From: Chara braunii
Lineage: Eukaryota > Streptophyta > Charophyceae > Charales > Characeae
Direction of reading: 5' to 3'
Length of the DNA stretch: 38,612 nucleotides
Assembly: GCA_003427395.1 (NCBI GenBank)
Contig: BFEA01000656.1
Coordinates: 573,615 to 612,226 of the forward strand
The position numbers were made by a program, and so were the translations under genes. Position 1 is the first letter of the stretch. Every line of letters begins with the position of its first letter. Under the pieces are notes generated by a model. The model was not told the DNA's origin. It did not search any database and saw nothing but the letters and a program-made list of their open reading frames with translations. This document shows positions 8,594 to 20,330 of the stretch, one piece after another.

Positions 8594-9925
8594 TCATTGC
8601 TTGAGCGTTTTCAGTACATCAGTGTCTCCTGTCCGAAACTGCGGTCCTGGATTGGATTCGCGATCGACCCACTCGAGATCATCTGGGACTGATCGGATCG
8701 CTCCGATCATGCCTGCGAGATGGAGATACTCGAGAGGATCGACCACGTCTGCAGCGTCGGAGGAAGAAGCTCCCGATGTCGACGTCGTTGCCATCGAAGG
8801 GGAGGGCTGCTCTGTGGCATATGCCACGAGTTCTCTTCCTTGATCCGTATCCATCAGAGCGGTCATTCGTCCTTCATTAAGGGCAATGGGGGCCGCATTA
8901 CGTTTCGGTTGCGGACAGTCCCGGGCGAAATGCCCGGGTTGCTTGAAGTTAAAGCATTCGATCTTCCCTGTTGGATTGGCTAGATGAGGGAACTGAGGCG
9001 CGAACATCGGAGCAGGCGGGGCAGGTAAGAGTGGAAACGATGCAGGGGCAGACCGAGCAGGAGCTGGGTTAGGCTTAATGAGCCGGCTCATTATCTATTC
9101 CATCCGTTCCATGTGAGCCGCCTGCATTTGGATCAGGTTACTCATCCATTCAGACTGCTTGGTAGTGGCCGTATGGATCATCTGGGCAAGATGCAAATTA
9201 GTTACGGTCGGCGACGGGGGTTCAGATGAAGTTCCGCTTCTAACAGCTGCGATCGATTGATTCACTGGGGGAGAGGGAGGAAAAGCAGGCGGGATATCGG
9301 AAACGGTTCCGCCGGGAAGGTCATGGTCGGGGCGAGGATAAAACCGTTCGATCGCCTGTAGCCATGATCGCCTTTTGGCCGTTACATCCCGTATGGTATC
9401 TGTAATATCCTCGTCTCCCTGGCTGATATATTTTTTCGTATCAGCCAAGTCTAGCTCCAACGCTTTAGTAATGATAGCCGATAACTGGGTTGTTTTCGGC
9501 GAAACCTTTTTCTGCAGTTTCCCTTTCAAGGTCGGACTTCGAAGGTGATCAATAAACAAATCTCGAGCGGATTTCTCGTCTCGCCCGGATTTATCCAATG
9601 TGGTTTGAAACCGATCAACGAAGTCGGGTAACAGTTCCCCTCGTCCCTGGGGTCGATTTTTGAGTACATACCAGGCGGCATCTTCGCTAAACGTGTCGAA
9701 TCGAGCCAACAATGCATGCTTAAAAGTCTCCCAATCTACCCATGTATGCTTTCAGAACCAGTCGTGCGATGTATTGCGGAGTAGTAAGGTCAGAACACGG
9801 GGAAGATCGGTTGCGCTGTAGTTTTGAGCTTCGACAGCTTCCAGCCAAGCCTCAGGATGGGTATGGTTGGGGAAGAAGGGGAAGGGGGCAGGGATGCTAA
9901 CGATCACCCTAGTACCGTCCACCAT
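8594..9925 (-). pseudogene. gag: Gag of element 1 with three in-frame stops
   Basis: Gag forms the particle that packages element RNA. Reading from an ATG at 9925 (MVDGTRV) gives a retrotransposon Gag domain (HTHPEAWLEAVEAQNYS, NTSHDWF, VDWETFKHALL, GELLPDFVDRF). The frame is interrupted by TGA at 9752-9754, then by TAG at 9095-9097, and ends at TGA at 8594-8596, just before the protease. The nucleocapsid part has a zinc knuckle written CFNFKQPGHFARDC, in which the second Cys is Phe, so zinc binding is probably lost. I chose this start because the frame is closed by stops a short way upstream and the PBS lies about 120 bases before it. Confidence 0.85.
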
Positions 9926-10044
9926 TGGTATTGCTGGCGCATCCGCACTAGACTGAGACCTGGTTACGTGGCGATCTCGACGAGCTAGTGGAGGGTCTCT
10001 CCTACCTCTTGCCAGTTCGACTTACTATCATCAGAACCGACACA

Positions 10045-10061
10045 TGTCGGCTCCGATACCA
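10045..10061 (-). promoter_or_regulatory. Primer binding site of element 1 (initiator-Met type)
   Basis: The minus strand reads TGGTATCGGAGCCGACA, close to the TGGTATCAGAGC site used by many plant retroelements for initiator-Met tRNA priming. The same 17 bases occur at the equivalent place in element 2 (33936-33952), followed on the plus strand by the same ACCTCACGC. The gag start is about 120 bases downstream in the minus direction. Confidence 0.75.
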
Positions 10062-11576
10062 ACCTCACGCTGTCGAGTGCATTGGCCCTCGCGCGAGCGA
10101 GGGCCCTCCCGGCCGCGTCACACAGGAGAAACTTAGGCTTTCAACTTTTTAGAGACAACTCAGGGACGACACGATAACCCGTGTCGACCCTTCGCCGCTC
10201 CGGCCGAGTGCGCCAGCTGTAAATCCTGTAGTCCCCTACGACAGGATAGGTTATCACGGGGCACAACTTACCTTTCCTAAGGGGCTGTCACCACCCTTAA
10301 GGGCGTATCCCCGTCGAGCTACCAACCCACATGCGAAGGCTTTTATAATGCAATTGCAGAAGTAGGTCGGTCGAGGGCGTTTGCTCATTCGCTGTAGCAT
10401 AGGTACGCATGGTTAAACGTCAAAGTGGATCTGAACGTCGTTTGTCCCTGGGGCGCTGATCTCCCAGGAATCGTACCGACACATCGGTCGACTAGGACGT
10501 GACATTCCAAGCGTAAGGAAAACTGTGAGCGACCCTAGTCCCTTCTTTCATCCGACAAGAATCGACTTGACTCCAAACAACGCTTATCAACAAAAGATCA
10601 AAGCATGACCAATACATAAAGCGACGCTCAAATGACGTCTCACTAAAGTATCTTCCCTCTGTCTGCCAGATGGTTGGCTGCCACGACTTTTTCGACTTGA
10701 TGAGACGCGTTGCCAAGTTCTTTCTTTCCGCCCCATACTGACTATTAGCAAGGAATATGAGTGCCCCGACTCTCAAGCAGAGTTAGAGTGCCACTTTTAA
10801 ATTATGTTGGTCGCTTTGTCCTTTTGGCCAATACTTACTCTTTTTGTTTCACAAATGATGTAGTATTAACCTTCGACATAAAGACATTTAAAGCAATGCT
10901 CTAGCCACATCTTCCTGTCAACTAGCCTGATTACCCCGGGCTTGCACTTCTTTTGATGCAAACCTATCCGCGAAGGTAGTGCCTACACGCACTCTGTCCA
11001 TAGCTAGTGGAAACACGAACTGGGCTTCTTATGGCGCTAGTTCCCCATTCGTCTGTGACTCCTAAGACGGACATTAGAAGGGTAAACTATAGCGGTCCTC
11101 CTTAACGCGAGCCACCAGGAACTTGACGCCTTCCGTGAATAGCGCACGCCCATCCCCTAGGAGACGGTCTGGGATACCCCTCGTCCTCGCCCGAGCGAAC
11201 CTCGGATCTCAGAAGTCGGGTTGGCTCGACCACGACAGCATGGTATCCTCCCGCCTAAGCGGTCCACTCTGAGACGTTAACAAGGTCGGCCCCTAAGGCA
11301 ACAAACCCCCGCCTCAGATGCCTCATAGGGAAAGGAAATGCACTTACCACAGCAGACGGTCAGTCCTTTGTCGCCTGATGTCAAGGGCGAACCTAGACAA
11401 AGAAGGAGATCACAAAGAAGAATAATATTCAGATGGATGGGTATAGACAAATAGGGTCATTCGGGAAAGAATGGGCGGCCTCAGAAAAAAGTCTATGTCC
11501 AATTGATTTCTTCTTCTTTGTGTGATCAAGTTCCTTTTCGTCGTCCACTCGTTGTCATTCCTTTCAACATGCATGC
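10062..11576. other. Unassigned sequence between PBS 1 and the assembly duplication
   Basis: I see no credible gene. The first nine bases (ACCTCACGC) match the LTR side of the element 2 PBS, after which similarity stops. Small hairpins are present, for example GCCCTCGCGCGAGCGAGGGC at about 10086-10105. The stretch could be the 5' LTR of a different family, an insertion or a misjoin. Confidence 0.4.
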
Positions 11577-11661
11577 AAAAAAAAAAAAAAAAAAAACAAT
11601 CATCATTCCATTCACTTTCNAAAAAAAAAAAAAAAAAACAATCATCATTCCATTCACTTTC
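11577..11661. repeat. N-flanked duplicate with poly-A, likely assembly artefact
   Basis: A poly-A run followed by CAATCATCATTCCATTCACT and a short tail ends at 11620. A single N (11621) follows, and then the same poly-A run and the same 24-base tail recur exactly to 11661. A duplicate on both sides of one N is what an unmerged contig overlap produces. Confidence 0.8.
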
Positions 11662-12237
11662 GCTGACATGATTAAATCTCCATTTTTCAAGCATCCTTCT
11701 ACTTACCTGCACATCAGATCAAACAACAAGTTCAAAAGAAAACAATGCAGTCACAAACTCATGTCAGACTTTCATTCACACGTGCGAACAAAACATAGCT
11801 TCCTCTACCTTTTCAATGAACATTCAAAGAGCAGGGTCAAGCAGCGTGGGTTCACACAGGTGTAAAGGGAAATCTGAGTCATTCAACTGACCTTGAGTGA
11901 AGCTGAACCAAAGATAGCAAACATCCCACTCAAGAAAGCCGTATAAACCACACTCCAAATGAGAAGATCGCCGCAGTAAACTGTCAGGAAAGTGATCCAC
12001 ACCACTCCCTCAAGGATCGCCCACTGACACGCAATCCCCTCAGTGCCTCAGCGCTGTCACCACTTGCGACCAGTACCACTATGTCACGACTGTGTCGAGG
12101 CATCGCCGCCGCAATATGCGGACAGCACAACGTCAACACCACCTCAAAGCACACCCCCTCTCGACGACACTTATCGAAATTGTCGTTGGCGCCGTAAAAA
12201 TCGGACAGCACATCCACACCACCACTAAAAGAAACAC
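11662..12237. other. No recognisable gene
   Basis: Nothing I can identify as coding or RNA. It leads into a GC-rich repeat area on the right. Confidence 0.5.
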
Positions 12238-12372
12238 CGCAGCTGCCGCAAATTTTCGGCAGCGCTTCCGCATTACCTCCAAAAAAGAACAGCCGCTGCC
12301 GCAAAATTTCGGCAGCACTTCCGCAAAATTTCGGCAGCACTTCCGCAAAATTTCGGCAGCACTTCCGCACTA
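12238..12372 (+). repeat. 22-bp tandem repeat array (about 3 perfect units plus degenerate units)
   Basis: The unit is TTCGGCAGCACTTCCGCAAA plus two bases, repeated without change at about 12310-12370. Degenerate copies lie at 12245-12310. On the minus strand it translates in one frame as a repeated Glu-Val-Leu-Pro-Lys-Phe-Cys-Gly type peptide, but I see no evidence that it is translated. Confidence 0.8.
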
Positions 12373-13330
12373 CCGCTGGTAAACCCACTGCTGTCATCGT
12401 GCCGAGCGAACAACACCTCCCCTGCACTCCACCAAGTGCAGCGGCAGCTATGGCTGCCCTCACTCTCATGCTCCCTGCAGACCTCCAGCGCTTCTCTCTC
12501 TTTCCTCACCTCGCTGAGATGGCGGCTATGGCTATGTTCCACAGCTATGGCCACCTCCAGCAATTCTCCCCTTTTCTCTCTTGCAGACCTCCACTCAGCT
12601 CCCTCTCACTCCACTAGCAGTTCCTCCTCCAGCAACCAGCATTTACTAAGCGTAATGCCAGCAGCACCAGCTACAAATGAATGTTGGTTGGCTGGCTGCT
12701 GGCTTGTTTTATAGTTGGCTGGAGGCTGAGGGCATCTGCCTTGCCCTCAGCCACAACTCGGAGTCAGGCCTGGCCCTTGATCTCAGGCGAGATCAAGGGT
12801 TGGAAAACTTGATGTTCCCGTAGGGGAACCAAGTTCCAGACCTTGGTAATGCATCTGGCCGCCTTCCCCGACCAGACGCAGCCCCAAATGGCTGTATAGA
12901 GTCAAGTAAAGCAAACTGTTGAAATCCAACAGTTTGCTGTCAACTCAGGGTCCAGAAGCTTCTACTCCCTGCATCTGGACCTGCGTCGCGATTAAATCCG
13001 TGATCTTTTTTTTTTTTCCTCTTCTCTTTCTAATCTCCACCATGTATCTACTTCACTCCCGCGCCCACGTACGTGGCTGCTACCCCCTCCTTTTTCTATA
13101 CAGGGGCAGCTTGCTGTTCAGTACGAACGGCCGCCCCTCCCCAAGTCATTTCACAGAGTCGAACTAGAGAGATTGTTCAACAAAGGGTCTTCTTGCCCCT
13201 GCTCAATTCGTGCCTGCACCCGGCTGCCAACGGCACCAGGTGCAGGCGCTGCTTTGCAGCCTATTCACTAGCGAACGGGCGCAAGGCAGAACGGTAGGTG
13301 ACTCACCTGTCCTCCCCCCTTCTCTTCCCC
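12373..13330. other. Unassigned low-information region
   Basis: I find no protein homology or RNA gene. Short inverted motifs are present, such as CAAACTGTTGAAATCCAACAGTTTG at about 12910-12934 (CAAACTGTTG paired with CAACAGTTTG). A T-run lies at about 13006-13018. Confidence 0.5.
12910..12934. repeat. Perfect 10-bp inverted repeat
   Basis: CAAACTGTTG and CAACAGTTTG flank a 5-base loop. It could be a small hairpin or the end of an unknown repeat. No function can be assigned. Confidence 0.6.
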
Positions 13331-14059
<729 letters not shown>

Positions 14060-14124
14060 AAAAAAAAATTAGACCATTTCTTGATTTATGCGTGTCATCC
14101 TTGCGCAGGGGCCATGCTAATCTC
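14060..14124 (-). ncRNA. U6: U6 snRNA 3' fragment with Pol III terminator
   Basis: On the minus strand the sequence GATTAGCATGGCCCCTGCGC continues AAGGATGACACGCATAAATC and then AAGAAATGGTCTAA, ending in nine Ts. The first part is the near-invariant U6 core, and AAATC-AGAAATGGTC is the plant-type 3' end. The 5' part of U6 (the 5' stem and the ACAGAGA box) is missing. The sequence upstream on the minus strand is an unrelated GC-rich hairpin region, so this is a truncated or chimeric copy and not a working gene. The T-run would act as a Pol III terminator. Confidence 0.88.
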
Positions 14125-14954
14125 TTATGCGCGGCTGATTCCAGCCGCACGATCTCTTCGATCGCGCGGCCGAAATCGGCCGCGCGAACTCACCTGGCTG
14201 CTCCAAAAAGGAACCAGCCCGAGGGCACATACGGATTCGATCCCCAGATCTGCGGGGTGACAATCTGTTACGTTTACCTCTTGGGCTGGCTCTGTAGTAG
14301 GAGCAGCTCTCCTACTTAAAGGGTTGTGGAGCCTGGCCCACCATCCCTTAGCAGCACGACCGGCTCCCCCAACCTGTGGCCTTGTCGGCCTCGCCCGTTC
14401 GGGGCATCGCAGACCTCGCTTATTGGTCGTGCCTTACCGGCCAGCCATGCTACCCTGGCTTGGTATTCACCTAACCGGGTAGGGTTCGACATCGGCCAGT
14501 TGGCCTTCTGGTTCAGACCCCAACCTCGTAGGCCCAGACTTCCTATTCCTCTTGCGTCGCGGCTCTATACCCGGTGCACCCATATTTTTAGCCTACTTAG
14601 GCCCTGAATCGCGCGGCTGCCGACGCACCCCTGTTTTTAGCCTACTTAGGCCCTGAATAGCAGCCGCGCGATATTATTTTAGGTAGACTAGGTCTAACTC
14701 AACCCTTTCCCTAACCATGCACCACTGCGGCCTCGTCGAGGGACGAGGACGCCAGCGCCGACTCTTGCTGTCTCAAACTAAGGTTGATGATGTCACACGT
14801 CAACGACGTCAGGCTTTAGGTCTCTAAGTTATAGGGTTGGTCTGAATAACTTTGGCAATGTCAACCTCGTCAAGTCTCCCAATCAAGAAAAAAGGGTCGG
14901 ACAGTGTCTGACCTTGAAAAACTCGGGCAGAAACCCTCACAAGGGTTTCTGTCC
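14125..14954. other. GC-rich unassigned region with repeats next to U6
   Basis: Several short GC-rich inverted motifs based on GCGCGGCTG and CAGCCGCGC lie at 14129-14190 and 14610-14670. No protein or RNA family is recognised. It may be one repeat unit together with the U6 fragment, because the same CGCGGCTG motif recurs at both ends. Confidence 0.4.
14585..14670 (+). repeat. 25-bp direct repeat with 11-bp inverted arms
   Basis: TTTTTAGCCTACTTAGGCCC plus TGAAT occurs at 14585-14609 and 14634-14658. CGCGCGGCTGC (14610-14620) pairs with GCAGCCGCGCG (14660-14670). Confidence 0.85.
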
Positions 14955-17614
14955 CGACAATCCCCTGTGCTATCTTCCATTCGGAGTGTTAGCTGTGCGG
15001 AAAAGAGGCCCAGAAAAACAGCAAGATGGGGTGTGCCAAGGATTTTTAGAAATTGAGTGTGGGGACACAGACGGAACTGAAATCCCCCGTGTTGGTCCGA
15101 TGGAGCAAGTCGATCGTTTTCGCGCGTCGTGGAATGAGCGTGCGGGCAAGGCGAAAAGAGAGGGAAAGATCCAAATTCAATCCAGAAAGTATTGTCGTGC
15201 GTCCCACCGGGCTACAGCCCGTTGTTTAGAACAGAAAGGCTTGGGCACGCTTCGCGTGTCCCGTTTTCGTATCAAATCTCGTCGTCGTTCGCTGGTTAGT
15301 TCTGAGTCTGACGTGGAGGATCTCAGTCGCGTGGCTCTTTCTTTATGCTCGTCTTCACTCCGCACACGGTAGTGGAAACCCCTGGACTCGTAGCGCTCAA
15401 AACGCTGACATTCGGTGCACAGAGTGCGCGGCCAGTGGGGTTCTACTGCCGTCCACGGAATGACGATCAACTCGTTAAATGGCAACAATACCGAGTAAGG
15501 TGGGAAATGTGTATCGATAATAACAAACCCGGCTTCTACGAACCCAGAACAGCGGTTGGCCGGAGGGAAGTTATACATGCCCGCCGATTTGTGCGACGGC
15601 TTCTCGTACGTCCCACTCACATACACGTGTCCTTTCCTCATTGTAGGAAAAAGGTCGCGTTGGGATGGGAGATACGGGAGGCTGGCGTCCACTCGGAGGG
15701 TATTTGTCAGTCCGCATGTCAATCAATCACAAAATATTCCGAGACATCATTAAAAGCAATTCGCACGTTCCCCAATCAATCTTTTTGACACAAGAGAGAG
15801 AAAGCAAACACAGATCAGCCTGGTCATGTAGATGACTAAGGGACCGATCAGTTCAACACAATGTTAGTCCTTGGTGCCTTGTTTTTCGAGGCCGCCTCGT
15901 GGCTCGGCTGCTGATGTCGTGTAGCATAAGGCAGATCGCATGTGCAGTACAGACAGAACTACAGATCTAAAACACTCTTGCATTCTCGAACAAAATCCCG
16001 ACGACAATCGTCTAATCAACAAAAGAGTCACACATTTCACACGTGCACTCACTGTGGAAGGTGCGAAAATGAGACATGCACAGGAAAAGATGGNTCGCAT
16101 TNCTCAGTACACACGCATCCACCGTTCACAAGACAAGAAGACAGGGTCCTTGCGTAGGAGGATTACCCAGGAAACTAATGGAAGAGTTCCGGAAGAAGTT
16201 CTTTCATACAAAATGCCGACTCATTTCCATTCAAGAGCGGGACAATCATTCAGACGCATCATCATTAGAGAGGAGAGAGAGAGAGAGAGAAAGAGTCAAA
16301 ATAGAAGACGACTAGGTCCGAATAGAGAAAAGTTCGGCGTCACTGCCTTACACTCACGCCAAGAACAATCCGCAACAAAGGCGTATTCGCCGTTAATTCC
16401 ATTATGGCCCCGGGCCAATCACTCACTCAACTTCAGTCATCGAACCTCATACCCGCACCGACGATCCCGGCCGTCGCGTGCTAACTCCCACCACTGCGAT
16501 CGTCACCCCGCTGTCGTAAACTCGACACGGTTCGCCCGGATCCCACAGTCCGTCGTGGCGATCAAGCGCGCAACCGGCCATCCTATCGTCAGCCCGACAG
16601 GACTTTCCGACTCGCATCAATCCACTCTACCTAGCCACTGCTTCCCGGAAGCTGGCTTAGGAGTCGAGAACGTAAGAGAGATTTGCGGACGCGCTTGCGG
16701 GTCTTATAGTTGCGACAGGGGAGATAAAAGGGGGAGAGGGCGACAGGAAAGCTGAGGTGTAAGAGGAGAAGCAGGAGGAGAAGACTTTGAGAAGAGTGCT
16801 CTATGAACGCCATGCCGATCCCACGGAACTCAAGGTTCAACCAATCAGATTCGTCGCGCGATAGGAAGGTCCTATCGATCCACACACTTGATTGGCGAGC
16901 GGGAGTTATCGGGGGATCGATCGGGCATTGTACGCCAGACGTAGAGGGTGAGAAGAGAAAAGGCGCGAGAGGTAGCGCAAGACGGGTCCAAGATTCAGAT
17001 GATCAAGAAAGAGGAATGGGCGCGCGAAAGCAAGGCGGGAGAAAGAGAGAGGGAGAAGGAAAAACAGTTACAGGGAGAGAAAAAAAGGAGGGAGAAGGGA
17101 AGGGAGGCACGGGAGGGAGCGATGCGGGGGACAGAGAGGAGGAAGCTTTTGCATGCACGGCGCCGTCAACAAAAAAAGAAAAAGGCACTGAAACAGTTAC
17201 AGCTTGCTTCTATCCTAATTCAAAATTGAAATCACCATATCCGCGCGCGAAAAAGTGACGCGGGAAAGGAAAATCCTACGCCTATTCGTATTCACACAAA
17301 ATTCTGAGAGTTTTCCCCGACGCGCTCAAGAACATTCACACACCCAAAAAGGACACGTCGAAGTTTCGCTTATCCCGGAATTCACAACTACCGAGCCCAA
17401 TTCCCAGTGCGCTCGCTAAGGCGATCGTAAATTCTCATGTATTTCCCGACTTTGCACGAAGAAAAACAGAACTCAGCAGTCGAAAAAGCTTTCAAAAAGG
17501 AAAATGAGGCACCCGAAAGCAAGAACTCAAAACGGGGTTTTCCTGGGGTTGGTGTGATACAAGCAAAAGAAAGGGTACGAAAGATGGCACGCGGTTGGGA
17601 AGTGGTTCGTCACA
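14955..17614 (-). repeat. LTR-like block, copy 2 (presumed 5' LTR of element 1), with ORF D
   Basis: 16105-17614 repeats window start 1-1510. Further left the block still aligns with element 2's terminal region: the CTTCC-CGGAGTG motif at about 14974 and GTGTGCCAAGGATTTT at 15030 match 33971 and 34016. Element 2 places these right next to its PBS, so the LTR seems to run to about 14955 and measures about 2.66 kb. Its left border is fuzzy. Two Ns at 16094 and 16102 mark contig joins. Confidence 0.65.
15177..15722 (-). CDS. ORF D, conserved ORF within the LTR-like block, unknown function
   Basis: The predicted protein has 181 residues. Residues about 64-105 (AGFVIIDTHFPPYSVLLPF, NELIVIPWT, HWPRTLCTEC) align clearly with a broken frame at 34291-34423 in element 2 (PGFVVISTNFPPFHLLLPY, QLTVVPWN, YWPRTSCEKW). 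The C-terminal third is Arg/Ser/Glu-rich. No known domain is recognised. A CxxC pair is present in element 1 only. If the block really is an LTR, this is an LTR-encoded ORF. Otherwise it is a 5' leader ORF upstream of gag. The start is uncertain. Confidence 0.5.
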   Translation of the reverse strand: MTCGLTNTLRVDASLPYLPSQRDLFPTMRKGHVYVSGTYEKPSHKSAGMYNFPPANRCSGFVEAGFVIIDTHFPPYSVLLPFNELIVIPWTAVEPHWPRTLCTECQRFERYESRGFHYRVRSEDEHKERATRLRSSTSDSELTSERRRDLIRKRDTRSVPKPFCSKQRAVARWDARQYFLD

Positions 17615-18985
17615 TGTTCCCAACTGTGGGATCCCTCGGGCGGGACTTGCTGTTGAGGACCCTTTGGTTCCTCAGTATGTTGTTCCTCTTCTCCCCCAGC
17701 TTTGATGGCCAGGAGGCCAGTCGTTCTTGGAACATTCAGGGGTTCTACGAGCATTCCCCTGTTTACTTGTTGCTGCATGTTGAAAGACATGAATCCCAGA
17801 AAACCACTCGAGGCATTGTTGGCAGGCCGCCATCCCAGTCTCGCCTGCGCCGGTCCTTTGGTTCGTCGGGGTTCCGGACCACCTTTCCCACTACGTCCCA
17901 CACAGAAGTTGGATGTGCCCCCTGAAGAGGGTTCCTCCTCCCATTGAGCGAAGGATGGTCTGCTTGCACCTTGCTGCATGGTTATTTCTGCATATGTGAA
18001 TTCACTCCAATTACTCCGGTTGTTTGAAGTTCGGAGTTGAAGCTGTGAGGATTCCTCCTTTGTGGGGGGGGTTTGGATTGCGAATTCGCTTTGTGTTTGT
18101 TGTTGGGTCTGATCTGCAGTCTTCCGTTTCGTGTCCATATTTGAAGCAACTGTAACAGTATGAACAATCCTCTGGTTTGTGTCCATGCTTGTTACAATTC
18201 GAACACCATGGTGTGTTGGAATTGGCCAGATCCGCCTGGAGGTATTCTATTCCCGTCCATACCTTCAGGCATGATCTGAATCTCTTCTCAGCGCTGGGAT
18301 GCAATTGATATTTTAGGTTGTCAAGTTTGGGATCATCTGGATCACCAATCGGGTCGAACTCATGGATTATTTTCCCCATAGTGGCTTCGGTGCCCGTTTT
18401 AATGAACATTGACGTAACAATGGGAAAAACCATCGCCATGACCCAGTAGTTCTTCCTTTTGTCTTCTTCCCTTTTTTTCTCTCATTCCGCACGTGGCAAC
18501 CATTGGCGGAAGTAAACAAAGTTTCATTTTGTTCCCTCTTTGAACTTCATTTCCTTTTTTACATTCAGCAACCAATCTACTACCTTTAAGTTCTTCGCAA
18601 CCGTGACATAGGTCATCTGACCTTGGCCCTCCATGTGCGTAGTGCCCTTCTGAGATACCAATTCATCTTTTGTGAGGACAGAGTCTTCCAGGTAGCGAAT
18701 AAGGTCGATTTTTTAATCATTAGACCAATTTTTCGTCTCACCCTGGAAAACTATCGCCACTCTCATGCGCTTCAAGAATTCATTTTGAACCGTCTGAAAG
18801 CTTTCATTCGGATGGACTTCAATACAATCATCTTCTTCATTGACTGTGGTTTCAACGAATTCGGACACATCTTGCGAAATGTGATCTATAAACCATCCCT
18901 TCATCATTCCTGCTAATCTCTGCATTTCTTTTGTTTCTATATCGAGGTGTAAGGTGTCAGAGGCGCTAACCCCATCTTCATTCAT
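17615..18985 (-). pseudogene. LINE-type ORF1 (DUF4283-like region plus two zinc knuckles), broken
   Basis: Reading from ATG 18985, the frame has stops near 18713 and again before 18439 but stays in one phase to the zinc knuckles. Features in order are an acidic N-terminal part, a region resembling the plant DUF4283 fold (NYWVMAMVFPIVTSMFIKTG, then a basic core), and two CCHC knuckles CSNCNKHGHKPEDC and CYSCFKYGHETEDC. After these the reading shifts frame near a run of Cs (about 18064-18070) into a Gln/Pro-rich tail that ends at the LTR boundary, 17614. Such proteins are RNA-binding ORF1 proteins of L1-type LINEs. No LINE RT is in the window. The LTR element appears to have inserted into it. 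Confidence 0.55.
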
Positions 18986-20330
18986 CGTGAAACCAGGAGT
19001 CTATGATGGTGAAGAGTGCTTGTGAAGAGGCAACTTCGTGTAAGCGAATGTGACTGTGACTGTGGATTACCCAACTAGGCGTAAATTAGTAGAGCAGATC
19101 CGACATTCGGTCTCGCGTCGAAGGAGGGTTAAGATGTTGCCTTGGGTACGGGAGTGAGTACGGCTTCGAGAGGGGGAGCCGAACTGAGACTGTGTGACGA
19201 ATTGGGATAAAGGTTGATAATAAGAAATTAGTAAAAATTCACCTTCCGTTTCCGTACTGAAGAGTCGGGAAGTTGAGAGAAGTGAACATCAGGCAGGTAA
19301 TACTTCGTGAGACTTAAGAATTAGGAACCATGGTACTCTGTGTTACATACTAAAACGCTTTGGGGAAATAGTAAGACATGAAGTGGAGTGAGTATACTAT
19401 ATTCGGATAAAACAAATGTACTATATTCGGATAAAACAGAGCTACATCTGGCTAAATCGGAATGAACGCAACCCGAAAATGAGGAATGGGAGGAAGTGAC
19501 GGACTAACAGCAGCGACTTGACGGCCGATGCAGCCTCCCTGTACCACTGTAGCAGAAGTTACCCCCGGGGAGCACACTCGAATCGAGAAATTCAAGATGA
19601 ACCACAAAAGGAAGAGGACCACAATGATGATGTCTCACCGGAAGTAGAAGTCCAGGAGCTAAAGGTAGACATCGTCCGCAAAAGTGGCGAAAATCCGTAG
19701 CAGAGGAATCTTGTTCCCAGTTTACCCTGTAGTGGAACGCTCGAAGTGAGCGTTACCCTGCTATTTCTGGTAAGTTCTGGTAATGATGGGCACCGTACTG
19801 GGGGGAGGTGGTCTCCCGAGGTGGACAGCTTCCCCGTGGTAAGAGAAAAAACTCACGAGGGATCAGTAGTTGTCCCCTCATCACTTTCACCCTCAACGAT
19901 GAAGAGGGGATAGCTATGGTGAAACTTTCACTTACGGTTCAAGCCGCGTGAACAGCGCAGGCGTGAAAATAGCGCCGCAGAAGTCCCGCGCCGACCCGTC
20001 CCCCCGGTTGCACTTTGTCGTGTAGCAGGGTGTCCTTTTTATGGAAGTGTTGACGAGTCCTAACGGGGTTTATGGGGAGTCTACAAGGTGCACGGTCGGG
20101 GGCAGGGCACAAACCGGTAGCCGAAACGGTAGGCTCAGAGGTTGGAGCGCGGGCGACCAAGGCCAGATTGCATAGGTTGTTGTTTGGCCATGGCGGGCGT
20201 CGCCCGACCTTTCCTTTTTTGGGGTGGACGTTTGTTTTTTTCGTTTCGGCCTTTGTTTTTGAAGGGGGGGGGGTGTTGTTTGGGGACAGGCGGGGTCTAG
20301 TAAGTGATAAGTGACGGAAGGGATGGCCAA
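18986..20330. other. Unassigned repeat DNA upstream of the LINE ORF1
   Basis: No clear gene. It may include the 5' UTR of the LINE. A 15-base direct repeat (ACTATATTCGGATAAAACA) occurs at about 19397 and 19420. A short acidic frame at 19518-19700 is plausible as a coding relic but is not recognisable. Confidence 0.4.

Noticed and set aside
11075-11110. AACTATAGCGGTCCT resembling the conserved large-subunit rRNA core
   Set aside because: Only about 15 bases match, and the flanks do not follow rRNA sequence, so chance is likelier.
12100-12372. CRISPR-like array at the 22-bp repeats
   Set aside because: The units are directly contiguous with no spacers, so it is a plain tandem repeat in a eukaryotic context.
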